A stretch of 64,000 bases of DNA from Peptostreptococcaceae bacterium VA2 (GTDB lineage: Bacteria > Bacillota > Clostridia > Peptostreptococcales > Peptostreptococcaceae), in contig JMMB01000007.1 in the NCBI GenBank assembly GCA_000686145.1, positions 124,001-188,000 of the forward strand. Reading direction: 5' to 3'. The position numbers and the translations under genes are program-made. Numbering within the stretch: the first letter of the stretch is position 1; each line of letters starts with the position of its first letter. This document shows positions 37,570-46,672 of this stretch, in pieces. The notes under the pieces were generated by a model that saw nothing but the letters and a program-made list of their open reading frames with translations, had not been told where the DNA came from and did no database searches.

Positions 37570-38356
37570 ATGGAAGATAAAAGAGTTATGGAGATACCTA
37601 TAGAAAATATAGTTCCAAATCCATATCAACCAAGAAAAGTATTTTCACAAGCAGCACTAGAAGAACTAAGCAATTCTATAAAGTTTTATGGGATACTTCA
37701 GCCAATAACAGTTAGAATAAAAGATGACAAATATGAATTAATCGCGGGGGAAAGAAGATTAAGAGCTGCTAAATTAGCAGATCTCCAAGTTATCCCAGCT
37801 ATTATAAATAATATGTCGGATGAAACATCTGCTGTACTAGCGTTGTTAGAAAACTTGCAAAGGGAGGATTTAAACTTCATAGAAGAAGCTATGGGGTATG
37901 AGAACCTGATAAAAGAGCATGAATTTACACAACAACAATTAGCTGAAAAATTAGGTAAAAATCAGTCAACTATAGCGAATAAACTTAGAATATTAAGACT
38001 ACCGAATGAAATAAAAATTAATTTAGTAGAAAATAATCTGACTGAAAGACACGCTAGAGCGCTTCTCAAATTACCTAATGAAGAATTAATGAAAGATGTT
38101 TTAGATAAAGTAATAAAAAATGAGCTAACAGTAAAGAAAACAGAAAAGTTGATAAAGGATATATTAGAAAGTATACAAGCTACTCAGGAACCAGAAAAAA
38201 AAACAGAATATAAAAGGTGCTATGGCTATAAGGATATACTTAAATACCATGAAGCAAGCATTTGACGCAATAATAGGAACAGGAATTGAAGCTAAGTATA
38301 ATGAAACTGATAAAGGTGATTATATGGAAGTTGTTGTAAGGATTCCTAAAAAATAA
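37570..38356 (+). pseudogene. noc: Nucleoid occlusion factor Noc, frameshifted near the C-terminus
   Basis: ParB-family DNA-binding protein that blocks division over the chromosome. Residues 1-205 are intact: VPNPYQPRKVF, IAGERRLRAAKLA (ParB/CTPase box), LLENLQREDLNFIEEA and the helix-turn-helix FTQQQLAEKLGKNQSTIANK. At a run of nine A (38195-38203) the frame shifts: the zero frame ends at 38265 with an unrelated tail, while removing one A continues as AMAIRIYLNTMKQAF...GTGIEA...VVRIPKK to a stop at 38354-38356, the normal Noc C-terminal dimerisation domain. This may be a sequencing or homopolymer error, a true mutation, or rescue by polymerase slippage on A9. The N-terminal membrane-targeting helix typical of Bacillus Noc is not obvious. 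Confidence 0.88.
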
Positions 38357-38357
38357 A

Positions 38358-38387
38358 AAAGGTTACTGCTTGCAGTAATCTTTTTTT
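38358..38387 (+). terminator. Terminator after noc
   Basis: AGGTTACTGC / GCAGTAATCT stem with two-base loop, A-run before and seven T after. Confidence 0.88.
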
Positions 38388-38410
38388 GAAATAGGCAGGG
38401 GGGAAAGCTT

Positions 38411-39184
38411 ATGAGTAAGGTTATAGCAGTATTTAATCAAAAGGGTGGTGTTGGAAAAACCACTACAAATGTAAATTTAAGTGCAAGTATGGGAAAAATG
38501 GGAAAAAAAATATTAGTATTAGATTTAGACCCTCAGGGAAATACAACTAGTGGATATGGAATAGATAAAAGTTCTGTAGAAAATACTATTTATGAAGTTA
38601 TGCTGGATAAATTAGATATAAGAAACGCTATAATAAAAACAGAATTTGATAATATTGATATAGTAGCTTCAGCTACAGAATTGTCAGGTGCAGAAATAGA
38701 ACTAACTACTATGGAAGATAGAGAATTTATACTAAAAACTGCATTAGAAAGTATAAGAGAAGAGTATGATTACATATTTATAGATTGTCCACCTTCTCTA
38801 GGAATGTTAACTATAAACAGTCTTACTGCTGTAGATAGTGTTTTGATACCAATACAATGTGAGTACTATGCTTTAGAAGGAGTTAGTCAACTTATGGAAA
38901 CTATTAAATTAGTAAAGTCTAGATTAAATCCGGAATTAGATATACAAGGAGTAGTACTTAGTATGTTTGATGGAAGAGCTAATTTATCTATACAAGTTGT
39001 AGAAGAGGTAAAGAGATATTTCAAGGGAAGTGTTTATACGACATTAATACCAAGAAATGTAAGATTAGCAGAAGCACCAAGCCATGGTAAACCGGTAATT
39101 TACTATGATTCTAAATGTAGAGGTACAGAAGCATATATGGATTTAGCAGAAGAATTTATAGATTTAGAGGAGGATATAATATAG
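38411..39184 (+). CDS. soj: Chromosome partitioning ATPase ParA/Soj
   Basis: 257 residues. Deviant Walker A KGGVGKTTTNVNL (K11, K16), Walker A' LDLDPQGNTTSGYG and Walker B YIFIDCPPSLG. In related sporeformers it works with Spo0J at parS to move and load origins and to control DnaA. ATG preceded by AGGGGGG. spo0J starts one base after its stop. Confidence 0.97.
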   Translation: MSKVIAVFNQKGGVGKTTTNVNLSASMGKMGKKILVLDLDPQGNTTSGYGIDKSSVENTIYEVMLDKLDIRNAIIKTEFDNIDIVASATELSGAEIELTTMEDREFILKTALESIREEYDYIFIDCPPSLGMLTINSLTAVDSVLIPIQCEYYALEGVSQLMETIKLVKSRLNPELDIQGVVLSMFDGRANLSIQVVEEVKRYFKGSVYTTLIPRNVRLAEAPSHGKPVIYYDSKCRGTEAYMDLAEEFIDLEEDII

Positions 39185-39185
39185 T

Positions 39186-40061
39186 ATGGAAAAAAAAGCA
39201 CCCAAGAGAACTAATAGACTAGGTCGAGGTCTTAGTGCATTAATACCTGATACTCAAGACACAATAGATAGCAAAGACATCGTAACTATAGATTTAAGTA
39301 AAGTATACCCAAATGAAAACCAACCAAGAAAAATATTTGATCAAGAAAAAATATATGCATTATGTGAATCAATAAAACATTATGGTGTATTACAACCGAT
39401 AGTAGTAAAACCAGATGATCAAGGAAAATACATGATAATTGCAGGGGAGAGAAGATATAGAGCTTCTAACATGGCAAAACAAAAAAATATCCCTGCTGTA
39501 ATAAAAGATATTCCTATGAAAGATATAATGGAAATAGCTCTTATAGAAAACTTACAAAGAGAAGATTTAAACTGTATAGAAGAAGCATTAGCATATAGAG
39601 GATTAATAGAACATTATAGTGTAACTCAAGAAGAAATATCAGAAGCTGTAGGTAAAAGTAGACCTCATATAACTAACACATTAAGATTATTAAATCTTGG
39701 GGGAGAAGTTATAGACATGATTGAAAGAGGATACTTAACAGCAGGACATGGAAAAGCATTACTTCGAGTTACAAATTTAGAGGCACAATTAAGTTTAGCT
39801 AATAAAGTTGTAGAAGAAGAACTTTCTGTTAGAATAACAGAAAATTTAGCTAAAAGGATATCAGAAAGTAGTACTGAAGAAGTTATAAAAAAAGAAAAAG
39901 AAAAAGATATATTTATAGTAGATGTAGAAGAAAAATTAAGAAATATATTTGGAACTAAAGTAAATATATCAAAAGGAAAGAAAAAGGGAAAAATAGAAAT
40001 AGAATACTATAATGATGATGATTTAAATAATATAGTATCTATGTTACTTGAAGAAGCATAG
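39186..40061 (+). CDS. spo0J: Chromosome partitioning protein ParB/Spo0J
   Basis: 291 residues. N-terminal CTPase domain with NQPRKIFDQ, IAGERRYRASNMAKQ and LIENLQREDLNCIEEALAYR, helix-turn-helix VTQEEISEAVGKSRPHITN that binds parS, and a C-terminal dimerisation domain. The start MEKKAPKRTNRLGRGLSAL is the motif that stimulates the Soj ATPase. Translationally coupled to soj. Confidence 0.97.
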   Translation: MEKKAPKRTNRLGRGLSALIPDTQDTIDSKDIVTIDLSKVYPNENQPRKIFDQEKIYALCESIKHYGVLQPIVVKPDDQGKYMIIAGERRYRASNMAKQKNIPAVIKDIPMKDIMEIALIENLQREDLNCIEEALAYRGLIEHYSVTQEEISEAVGKSRPHITNTLRLLNLGGEVIDMIERGYLTAGHGKALLRVTNLEAQLSLANKVVEEELSVRITENLAKRISESSTEEVIKKEKEKDIFIVDVEEKLRNIFGTKVNISKGKKKGKIEIEYYNDDDLNNIVSMLLEEA

Positions 40062-40077
40062 AGAAAGGACATTTAAC

Positions 40078-41220
40078 ATGATTTATTTAGACAATGCAGC
40101 AACGACATATCCAAAACCAGAGAAAGTTTATGATTCAATAATGGATTGCATGAAAAACTATTGTGCAAATCCAGGTAGAGCAGGTCACAAATTAGCTATG
40201 AGGGCAGCTAGAGAAATATATGATGCTAGAGAAAATATAGCTAAACTATTTAATATAGATAATCCGATGAATGTAATATTTACTAATAATGCAACTGATT
40301 CTTTAAATTTAGCAATTAAAGGAGTAGTTAAAAGCGGAGATCATATAATAACAACAAGTATGGAACATAACTCTGTAATAAGACCTATAAAATCATTAGA
40401 AAATCATGGCGTTGAAAATACAATAGTTCAATGTGACAAAGAGGGATTTTTAAATATTGAAGATTTAAAAAAAGCTATAAAATCAAACACTAAGCTAATT
40501 GTTACCACTCATGCATCAAATGTAGTTGGAACGTTAATAGACATAAACGCAGTTGGAGAAGTAGCAAAAGAGCATAACTTACTATATTTAGTTGATGCAT
40601 CTCAAACAGCTGGAGTATATGATATAAACGTATCTGATATTAATGTTGATATGATAGCTGCACCAGGGCATAAATGCTTATTAGGTCCACAAGGAACAGG
40701 TATTTTATATATAAGAGAAGGTTTAAATGTTAATATTTTAAAAGAAGGTGGAACAGGAAGTAAGTCTGAAGATTTATTTCAACCAGATTTAGTGCCTGAT
40801 AAATATGAAGCTGGAACTCACAATACTCCAGGAATAGTAGGATTAAATGAAGGTGTAAAGTTTATTTTAGAAAAAGGTATAGATAATATAAGAATTCATG
40901 AGGAAAAATTATGTGAATATATGTTAAATAAGCTTAAAGAAGTTCCTAATATAATTATTTATGGGACTAAAGATAGTAAAAAGAGAGCAGCTGTAATAGC
41001 TGTAAATATTGGGAACATGGACTCAGGAGAAATAACATTCTTGCTAGACAGCCAATATCAAATAGCTACTAGATCAGGAATACATTGTTCTCCTTTGGCT
41101 CATCAAACTTTAGGTACTTTAGAACAAGGTGTTGTTAGATTCAGTTTAGGATATTTTAATACTGAAAGTGATATAGATGAAGCTATAAAAGCACTAATCG
41201 AAATAGCTAATAATAATTAA
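40078..41220 (+). CDS. Cysteine desulfurase-like class V aminotransferase
   Basis: 380 residues from ATG 40078 (AAAGGA upstream; an in-frame ATG ten codons earlier is inside parB and has no site). PLP enzyme: MIYLDNAATTYPKP start, TTSMEHNSVIRP, VDASQTAGVYDI, Schiff-base lysine in APGHKCLLGPQGTG, and the sulfur-accepting cysteine region RSGIHCSPLAH. Belongs to the branch related to NifS/CsdA often encoded with YedF and DUF3343 proteins. Probably supplies sulfur or selenium; the exact acceptor is unknown. Confidence 0.88.
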   Translation: MIYLDNAATTYPKPEKVYDSIMDCMKNYCANPGRAGHKLAMRAAREIYDARENIAKLFNIDNPMNVIFTNNATDSLNLAIKGVVKSGDHIITTSMEHNSVIRPIKSLENHGVENTIVQCDKEGFLNIEDLKKAIKSNTKLIVTTHASNVVGTLIDINAVGEVAKEHNLLYLVDASQTAGVYDINVSDINVDMIAAPGHKCLLGPQGTGILYIREGLNVNILKEGGTGSKSEDLFQPDLVPDKYEAGTHNTPGIVGLNEGVKFILEKGIDNIRIHEEKLCEYMLNKLKEVPNIIIYGTKDSKKRAAVIAVNIGNMDSGEITFLLDSQYQIATRSGIHCSPLAHQTLGTLEQGVVRFSLGYFNTESDIDEAIKALIEIANNN

Positions 41221-41271
41221 AAAAAACAAGATTTAAATAGTTATATTACTATTTAAATCTTGTTTTTTTTT
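41221..41271 (+). terminator. Terminator after the desulfurase-like gene
   Basis: ACAAGATTTAAATAG / CTATTTAAATCTTGT perfect stem, A-run before and T-run after; efficient in the plus direction and possibly both. Confidence 0.9.
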
Positions 41272-41446
41272 AGTGTTTAAATTTGTAACATGATAGTATA
41301 AAATACGTATATTTTTAATGGAAAGAATGTTAAAAATTTGATAATGGTTACACAAATACTGAAAATACTACAAAATATATAGTGTTTTTAATATAAATAT
41401 AAGTTATAATCATATTATAAGAAAATGATTTCAAGGGGGGCGTAGT

Positions 41447-42739
41447 ATGGATATTCTGAGTTTAGGAGAGAAAATAAAAAAGCTAAGAAAAGAAAATAAT
41501 ATGACATTAAAGGAATTGGCGGGAGATAGAATTACTGCAGCTCAAATAAGTCATATTGAAAGAGACAAATCTCACACTAGCTATGAATTATTAGATTACT
41601 TGTCAAGAAAATTAGAGGTAAGTATAGATTATTTGTTAGAGACAAAAGAAATGCAGTCTAAAAAGATAACAGATAATTTAATATTACGAAGTGAAATATA
41701 TATAAAATCTAATGAATTAGATAAAGCCGAACAATTGATAAATCAAGTATTGCAGATATGTAAAGAGTATAAGTTAATAGATAAAAACGGAAAATGTAAT
41801 TTCTTATTAGGGTCAATAAATTTAAAAAGGGAAAATTATACTCTAGTAGTTAATAATTTTGAGAAAGCATTATACTTTTTCATAAAAAATAATGATAAAG
41901 AAAATATATTTAAATGTTATTTAAATATAGGGAAGATATATGTTAAAGAAGATTTTTATAAAGGCGCTATAAGTCACTTTGAATTTGCAGAAGAAGTATT
42001 ATCAGAAAGTCAAATTGAAGATATGGATATACATAAAGACTTATACGGTAACATGGCTAATTGCTATATAAAATTAGATAAGTCTAAAAAATCGTTAGAA
42101 TATATAGAAAAAATAAATAAAATAGATAGACAAAATAATATGCAAGAAGAAGTTGATATGCTGACTTTAAAGGCAAATAATTTTTTTAATATAGGGAAAT
42201 ATGATGATGCTAAAGAGTGTTTTAAAAAAGCTTTAGAATTATTAGAAATAGAGGAAAATAAAGCTGGTATAGTAAATGTATATTTAACTATATCTGATAT
42301 ATATAAAGAGTTGGGTGATATGAATAAGGTATTAGAGTACTCACATAAAGCTTACAACATCAAAAAAGATGATGAAGATGAATATGCAAGTAAAAGTTTA
42401 TATAAAATAATAGCTGCATATTTAGAAAATAAAGATTTTGAATCTGCTAGAATATATTGCAAGATGGCATTGGCATTTTCAATAAAATCTAAAAATAAAT
42501 TTAATGAGTACAAAGCTTTAAAGCTATTTTCAGATATTCACAAAGCACAAAATGAAAATAACTTAGCTATAGAATATTTATCAAAGTGTATTAATATAAT
42601 ATCTGAGCTAGGTGATAAAAATACTTTAGCAAAAATATATATAGACTTAGGTCAATTATATGTTAATATATCGAAAGAAAAAGAGCTAGAATATTATCAA
42701 AAGGGCGTATCTATATATCAAACTCTAAATATCATATAA
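41447..42739 (+). CDS. Helix-turn-helix regulator with TPR repeats
   Basis: 430 residues. Residues 5-62 are an XRE-type helix-turn-helix (LGEKIKKLRKENNMTLKELA, ITAAQISHIERDKSHTS), the rest is at least six tetratricopeptide-like repeats (for example FLLGSINLKRENYTLVVNNF and YDDAKECFKKALELLEIEE). The layout resembles RRNPP-type peptide-responsive regulators, but no peptide gene is visible next to it. Stands alone between two terminators, preceded by AAGGGGGG. Target unknown. Confidence 0.85.
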   Translation: MDILSLGEKIKKLRKENNMTLKELAGDRITAAQISHIERDKSHTSYELLDYLSRKLEVSIDYLLETKEMQSKKITDNLILRSEIYIKSNELDKAEQLINQVLQICKEYKLIDKNGKCNFLLGSINLKRENYTLVVNNFEKALYFFIKNNDKENIFKCYLNIGKIYVKEDFYKGAISHFEFAEEVLSESQIEDMDIHKDLYGNMANCYIKLDKSKKSLEYIEKINKIDRQNNMQEEVDMLTLKANNFFNIGKYDDAKECFKKALELLEIEENKAGIVNVYLTISDIYKELGDMNKVLEYSHKAYNIKKDDEDEYASKSLYKIIAAYLENKDFESARIYCKMALAFSIKSKNKFNEYKALKLFSDIHKAQNENNLAIEYLSKCINIISELGDKNTLAKIYIDLGQLYVNISKEKELEYYQKGVSIYQTLNII

Positions 42740-42771
42740 TAAAGGACTCTATTAAGAGTCCTTTATTATAT
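42739..42771. terminator. Bidirectional terminator
   Basis: ATAATAAAGGACTCT / AGAGTCCTTTATTAT with a 4-base loop, A and T runs at both ends. Confidence 0.85.
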
Positions 42772-42863
42772 CTATCTATATGGATATAGAAATAATCTAT
42801 AGCAAGTCAAATTATATCTATGGTAGAATAAATATTAATAGTAAAAGGGAGATGATATAGCGA

Positions 42864-43454
42864 ATGTTAGTAGAAATAGATGCAAGAGGGTTAGCATGTC
42901 CGAAGCCTGTTATAAATACAAAAAAAGAGTTAGATAAGTTAGAAAATGGGATAGTATTAGTTACAGTTGATAATGCTATAGCCAGAGAAAATATATTAAA
43001 ATTATCAAAGTCATTAAATTGTGAGGCGAGTACAATAAAAGAAGAAAAAGATTTGATTGTACTAGAGATAAAAAAAGGAAAAGATGTTATAATAGAAAAT
43101 AAAAAAAATGAGGAATTAGAAGATAAATGTATATTTATATCTTCTGATAAAATGGGACAAGGAAACGATGAATTAGGGGATGTGCTTATAAAAGGATTTA
43201 TATATACACTAACAGAAGTTAAGCCTTATCCTAAACACATAGTTTTTGTAAACTCAGCGGTAAATCTTACAGCTAAAAATAAAGCAACAATAGAAAATCT
43301 TAAAATACTTGAAGAATGTGGTGTAGAAATATTATCTTGTGGTACATGTTTAGACTATTACGGACTAAAAGAAAGTTTAGAAGTTGGTTGTGTAACTAAC
43401 ATGTATAATATAGTGGATATAATGAAAAATACATCGCAAACTATATCTATATAA
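42864..43454 (+). CDS. yedF: YedF-type sulfur/selenium carrier protein
   Basis: 196 residues in two parts. Residues 1-70 form a TusA/SirA-like domain with LVEIDARGLACPKPVINTKK, the CPxP motif carrying the active cysteine. The second part, from about residue 85, is a DsrE/F-like domain (CIFISSDKMGQGNDELGDVL... ILSCGTCLDYYG) with a further CGTC motif. This fusion is YedF of the selenium-metabolism genes. Near the desulfurase-like enzyme and a DUF3343 gene, so delivery of persulfide or selenide is the likely role. Confidence 0.87.
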   Translation: MLVEIDARGLACPKPVINTKKELDKLENGIVLVTVDNAIARENILKLSKSLNCEASTIKEEKDLIVLEIKKGKDVIIENKKNEELEDKCIFISSDKMGQGNDELGDVLIKGFIYTLTEVKPYPKHIVFVNSAVNLTAKNKATIENLKILEECGVEILSCGTCLDYYGLKESLEVGCVTNMYNIVDIMKNTSQTISI

Positions 43455-43461
43455 AACAATG

Positions 43462-43496
43462 AGGTAAGGCTACATATTAATTATGTAGCCTTACTT
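43462..43496 (+). terminator. Terminator after yedF
   Basis: AGGTAAGGCTACAT / ATGTAGCCTTACTT stem, T-rich end. Confidence 0.82.
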
Positions 43497-43568
43497 TCAT
43501 AAAATAGTATATAAAAATATTTAAGTAAGAGACTATAAAAATAATAGAGTAGAAAGAGGATATAAGAA

Positions 43569-43832
43569 ATGAATGAAATGTATATAGTATCATTTAACTC
43601 AACACATCATGCAATAAGATCAGATAAGTTATTTGAGCAAAGTGGTATAACATCTACGACATTACCAACGCCAAGAGAAATAACTGCGAGTTGTGGAATA
43701 TCAATTAGGTTTTTATATAAAGATATAGAAAATATAAAAAAAATATTAGAAACAAATAGCATAGAATATAAAGGAATATACAATATGAAGAAGTTAGATG
43801 ATGGCAAAAAAGAAGCAAAAAAGATAGGATAA
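43569..43832 (+). CDS. DUF3343 domain protein
   Basis: 87 residues with the family pattern YIVSFNSTHHAIRSDKLFEQ, LPTPREITASCGISIRF (the conserved cysteine) and a charged end. DUF3343 proteins are putative sulfur/selenium carriers that accompany YedF and class V aminotransferases; here the gene follows yedF. Biochemical role not established. A good ribosome site (AGAGGATATAAGA) precedes it. Confidence 0.85.
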   Translation: MNEMYIVSFNSTHHAIRSDKLFEQSGITSTTLPTPREITASCGISIRFLYKDIENIKKILETNSIEYKGIYNMKKLDDGKKEAKKIG

Positions 43833-43849
43833 TAAAGGAGTGATTTTAC

Positions 43850-44035
43850 ATGCCTAGAAATATTAACGTAGGAGATATTGTCGAATTAAAAAAGCAACAT
43901 GCTTGTGGATGTAAAGAATTTGAAATAACAAGAACAGGTATGGATATAAAAATTAAATGTACACAATGTTTAAGAGTTATTATGTTAGATAGAGAGACAT
44001 TAGATAAGAGAATGAAAAAGGTAATTGGTAAATAA
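43850..44035 (+). CDS. DUF951 small protein
   Basis: 61 residues, INVGDIVELKKQHACGCKEF then KIKCTQCLRVIMLDRE: the DUF951 family with four cysteines in a CxC...CxxC arrangement, suggesting a small zinc-ribbon. Downstream of DUF3343 by 17 bases with AAAGGAG before it. A KOW-like fold and nucleic-acid binding are suspected for the family, not known. Confidence 0.87.
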   Translation: MPRNINVGDIVELKKQHACGCKEFEITRTGMDIKIKCTQCLRVIMLDRETLDKRMKKVIGK

Positions 44036-44130
44036 AAAGAAAATTCAGACATTTTAAAAGTGAGTATCGAATTATAGAAGTAATTGTTATAATTAAAGCA
44101 AGGAAAACAATTTCAGGGGGTGCTTTAATT

Positions 44131-45333
44131 ATGGCTATTAAATTTGCAAGAAGAATGGAAGGATTAAAGGGATCAGAAATACGTGAACTTTTAAAACTTA
44201 CAGAAAATCCAGAAGTTATATCTTTTGCTGGTGGATTACCAGCACCAGAATTATTTCCAATAGAAGAAATGAAAAAAATATCAACATTAGTTTTAGAAGA
44301 AGCAGGAGCAGCAGCGCTTCAATATTCTACAACAGAAGGATTTCCTGCTTTAAGAGAGCATATAGCAGATAGAATGAATAGTAAAAATAAAACTAATATT
44401 ACAAAAGATGATATATTAATAACTAATGGTTCACAACAAGGATTAGATTTTGCGGGTAAAGTTTTTTTAGATGAAGATGATGTAGTTTTATGTGAAAGTC
44501 CATCTTACTTAGGAGCATTAAATGCATTTAAAGCATATTCTCCTAAATTTATAGAAGTACCAACAGATAAACATGGTATGAAAATGGACGAACTAGAAAA
44601 AATATTAGAAACTACTGATAGAGTAAAAATGATATATGTAATTCCAGATTTCCAAAATCCAACAGGTAGAACATGGCCTATGGAAAGACGTCAAAGGTTT
44701 ATGGAAATAATAAATAAATTTGAAATACCAGTTATAGAAGATAATCCATATGGAGAATTAAGATTTGAAGGTGAAAATTTACCGTCTTTAAAATCAATGG
44801 ATATGAAAGGTTTAGTAGTGTTCTTAGGAAGTTTCTCTAAAATATTCTGTCCAGGATATAGAATAGGATGGACATGTGCTCCTAAGGAAATATTAAGCAA
44901 ATTTGTATTTGTAAAACAAGGTGCAGATTTACAAGCATCAAGTATATCTCAAAGAGAAGTAAGTAAATTTATGGATATATATGATTTAGATGCACATGTT
45001 GAAAAATTAAAAGAAGTATATTCTAGACGTAGAGACCTTATGTTAGATACTATGGCTAAAGAATTACCAGAAGGATTAGAGTACACTCATCCAGAAGGTG
45101 GATTATTTACTTGGGTAGAGTTACCAAGTCACTTAAATGCAAAAGTTATAATGCAAGATTGCTTAAAAAATAATGTTGCGTATGTTCCAGGTGGATCATT
45201 CTTCCCTAATGGAGGAAAAGAGAACTGCTTTAGACTTAACTATTCAACTATGACTGATGAAAGAATCGTTGAAGGTATAACTAGACTAGGAGCAGTATTA
45301 AAACAACATATGGAAGTAAACGTGGAAGCTTAA
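44131..45333 (+). CDS. PLP-dependent aminotransferase, class I/II
   Basis: 400 residues of fold-type I aminotransferase. VISFAGGLPAPELFP at the N-terminus, TNGSQQGLDF, IPDFQNPTGRTW, DNPYGELRF, and the PLP lysine in GSFSKIFCPGYRIGW (around residue 235); C-terminal RLNYST arginine for the substrate carboxylate. It resembles the 2-aminoadipate / broad-specificity (MocR-core) aminotransferase branch. Stand-alone gene with AGGGGGTG and its own terminator; substrate cannot be set from sequence. Confidence 0.88.
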   Translation: MAIKFARRMEGLKGSEIRELLKLTENPEVISFAGGLPAPELFPIEEMKKISTLVLEEAGAAALQYSTTEGFPALREHIADRMNSKNKTNITKDDILITNGSQQGLDFAGKVFLDEDDVVLCESPSYLGALNAFKAYSPKFIEVPTDKHGMKMDELEKILETTDRVKMIYVIPDFQNPTGRTWPMERRQRFMEIINKFEIPVIEDNPYGELRFEGENLPSLKSMDMKGLVVFLGSFSKIFCPGYRIGWTCAPKEILSKFVFVKQGADLQASSISQREVSKFMDIYDLDAHVEKLKEVYSRRRDLMLDTMAKELPEGLEYTHPEGGLFTWVELPSHLNAKVIMQDCLKNNVAYVPGGSFFPNGGKENCFRLNYSTMTDERIVEGITRLGAVLKQHMEVNVEA

Positions 45334-45347
45334 TAAATACATATATT

Positions 45348-45377
45348 AAAAAGGGTGGTCATTGGACCACCCTTTTA
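45348..45377 (+). terminator. Terminator after the aminotransferase gene
   Basis: AAAAGGGTGGTC / GACCACCCTTTT with an ATTG loop. Confidence 0.9.
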
Positions 45378-45497
45378 GTGGTATAGTAAAATCAATTAAA
45401 TACGTATTAATATAAAAAAATCTGTAATACTACAAAAAGAGATTTAAAATCAAATTGACATTTATAAATAGTAATGATAAAATGTGTAAGTATGAGA

Positions 45498-45550
45498 TTT
45501 TAATCTCATTTCTCTGCTCTATTAAGATAGAGCCGTTAAGTCCAAAGGGA
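45498..45550 (+). promoter_or_regulatory. Candidate S6:S18 leader of rpsF
   Basis: A hairpin (CTCTAT-TAAG-ATAGAG, 45517-45532) is followed at once by CCG (45533-45535) before the rpsF ribosome site. Known S6:S18-binding leaders place an exposed CCG beside such a stem and give feedback control of rpsF-ssb-rpsR. The gene order fits; the structure is judged by eye. Confidence 0.4.
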
Positions 45551-45561
45551 GGTGAAAAATA

Positions 45562-45840
45562 ATGAGAAATTATGAATTAGTTTTCGTAGTAAAGCCAAAC
45601 GCTGATGAAGAAACAAGAGAAGCTGTACTTAACAAAGTTAAGGAAGTTGTTGCTACTGAAGGTGAAGTTGTTAAAGTTGACGTATGGGGAACTAAGAAAT
45701 TAGCTTATCCAATAGCTAAGTTCAACGAAGGTCACTACGTATTAGTTAACTTTAAAGCTGGCATTGAAGTACCTAAAGAAATAGACAGAAACTTAAAGAT
45801 AAACGAAAACGTAATAAGACACATGATAGTTGTTGCTTAA
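45562..45840 (+). CDS. rpsF: 30S ribosomal protein S6
   Basis: 92 residues, MRNYELVFVVKPNADEE..., VWGTKKLAYPIAKFNEGHYVL: clear S6. Forms a heterodimer with S18 on the platform of the small subunit. First gene of rpsF-ssb-rpsR, strong GGGAGGTG site. Confidence 0.98.
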   Translation: MRNYELVFVVKPNADEETREAVLNKVKEVVATEGEVVKVDVWGTKKLAYPIAKFNEGHYVLVNFKAGIEVPKEIDRNLKINENVIRHMIVVA

Positions 45841-45884
45841 TAACTAGTTTTATTATGTAAAAGTATGTTAAAGGCGGTGTTATT

Positions 45885-46331
45885 ATGAACCATGTTGTAT
45901 TAGTGGGTAGATTAACAAGGGATCCCGAGTTAAGATACATCGCGGGAAGCGGAACTGCGGTTGCAAATTTTGCAATAGCTATAGATAGAGAATTTTCAGG
46001 TAAAGATGGGAAAAAAGAAACTGATTTTATAGATATACAAGTTTGGGGCAAATCTGCAGAGAATTGTGCTAACTATATAGGTAAAGGAAGTTTAGTAGCT
46101 ATACAAGGTTCTATAAGAATCGATAGCTATCAAAATCAAGCTGGAGAAACTAGAAGAGCTACTAAAATAAATGCTACTAGGGTACAATTCCTAGATACTA
46201 AAAATAAATCTGAAAGTTCATATAAAGGAAATCATCAAGGGTTCGAGCCGAATTTTGAGCCTAGCTTTGAACCAAAAGGACTAGATCCTCAAGGATTCCA
46301 AGCTATAGATGATGACGATATACCATTCTAA
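45885..46331 (+). CDS. ssb: Single-stranded DNA-binding protein
   Basis: 148 residues: OB-fold [38 protein letters not shown], then a flexible linker rich in N, F, E and P with three repeated F-EP-type units ([13 protein letters not shown]), ending in the acidic DDDIPF tip that recruits replication and repair proteins. Middle gene of the S6/S18 operon. Confidence 0.97.
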   Translation: MNHVVLVGRLTRDPELRYIAGSGTAVANFAIAIDREFSGKDGKKETDFIDIQVWGKSAENCANYIGKGSLVAIQGSIRIDSYQNQAGETRRATKINATRVQFLDTKNKSESSYKGNHQGFEPNFEPSFEPKGLDPQGFQAIDDDDIPF

Positions 46332-46348
46332 GAAGGAGGGAAATTACT

Positions 46349-46576
46349 ATGATAAACAAAAAGAGACGTAAGAAAAAGAGAGTTTGTCAATTCTGTGCAT
46401 CTAAAGATTCTAGAATAGACTACAAAAACACTCAAAGACTATCAAAGTACGTAACTGAAAGAGGTAAGATATTACCAAGAAGAATCTCTGGAACTTGTGC
46501 TAAGCACCAAAGAGAATTAACAGTTGCTATAAAGAGATCTAGAAACATAGCACTTTTACCATATACATTAGACTAA
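46349..46576 (+). CDS. rpsR: 30S ribosomal protein S18
   Basis: 75 residues. [20 protein letters not shown] has the zinc-type C-x2-C (C+ form), then [20 protein letters not shown] and [20 protein letters not shown]. Partner of S6. Preceded by GAAGGAGGG. Confidence 0.98.
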   Translation: MINKKRRKKKRVCQFCASKDSRIDYKNTQRLSKYVTERGKILPRRISGTCAKHQRELTVAIKRSRNIALLPYTLD

Positions 46577-46582
46577 GAAAAG

Positions 46583-46608
46583 GACGAGCCCCGTGGCTCG
46601 TTTTTTTG
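46583..46608 (+). terminator. Terminator after rpsR
   Basis: ACGAGCC-CCGT-GGCTCG stem then seven T. Confidence 0.92.
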
Positions 46609-46672
46609 TTTATCTGCTTAAATATGCTATGATTTATGTTATAATATTTATATATTAAGGAGGGGGGCAACT

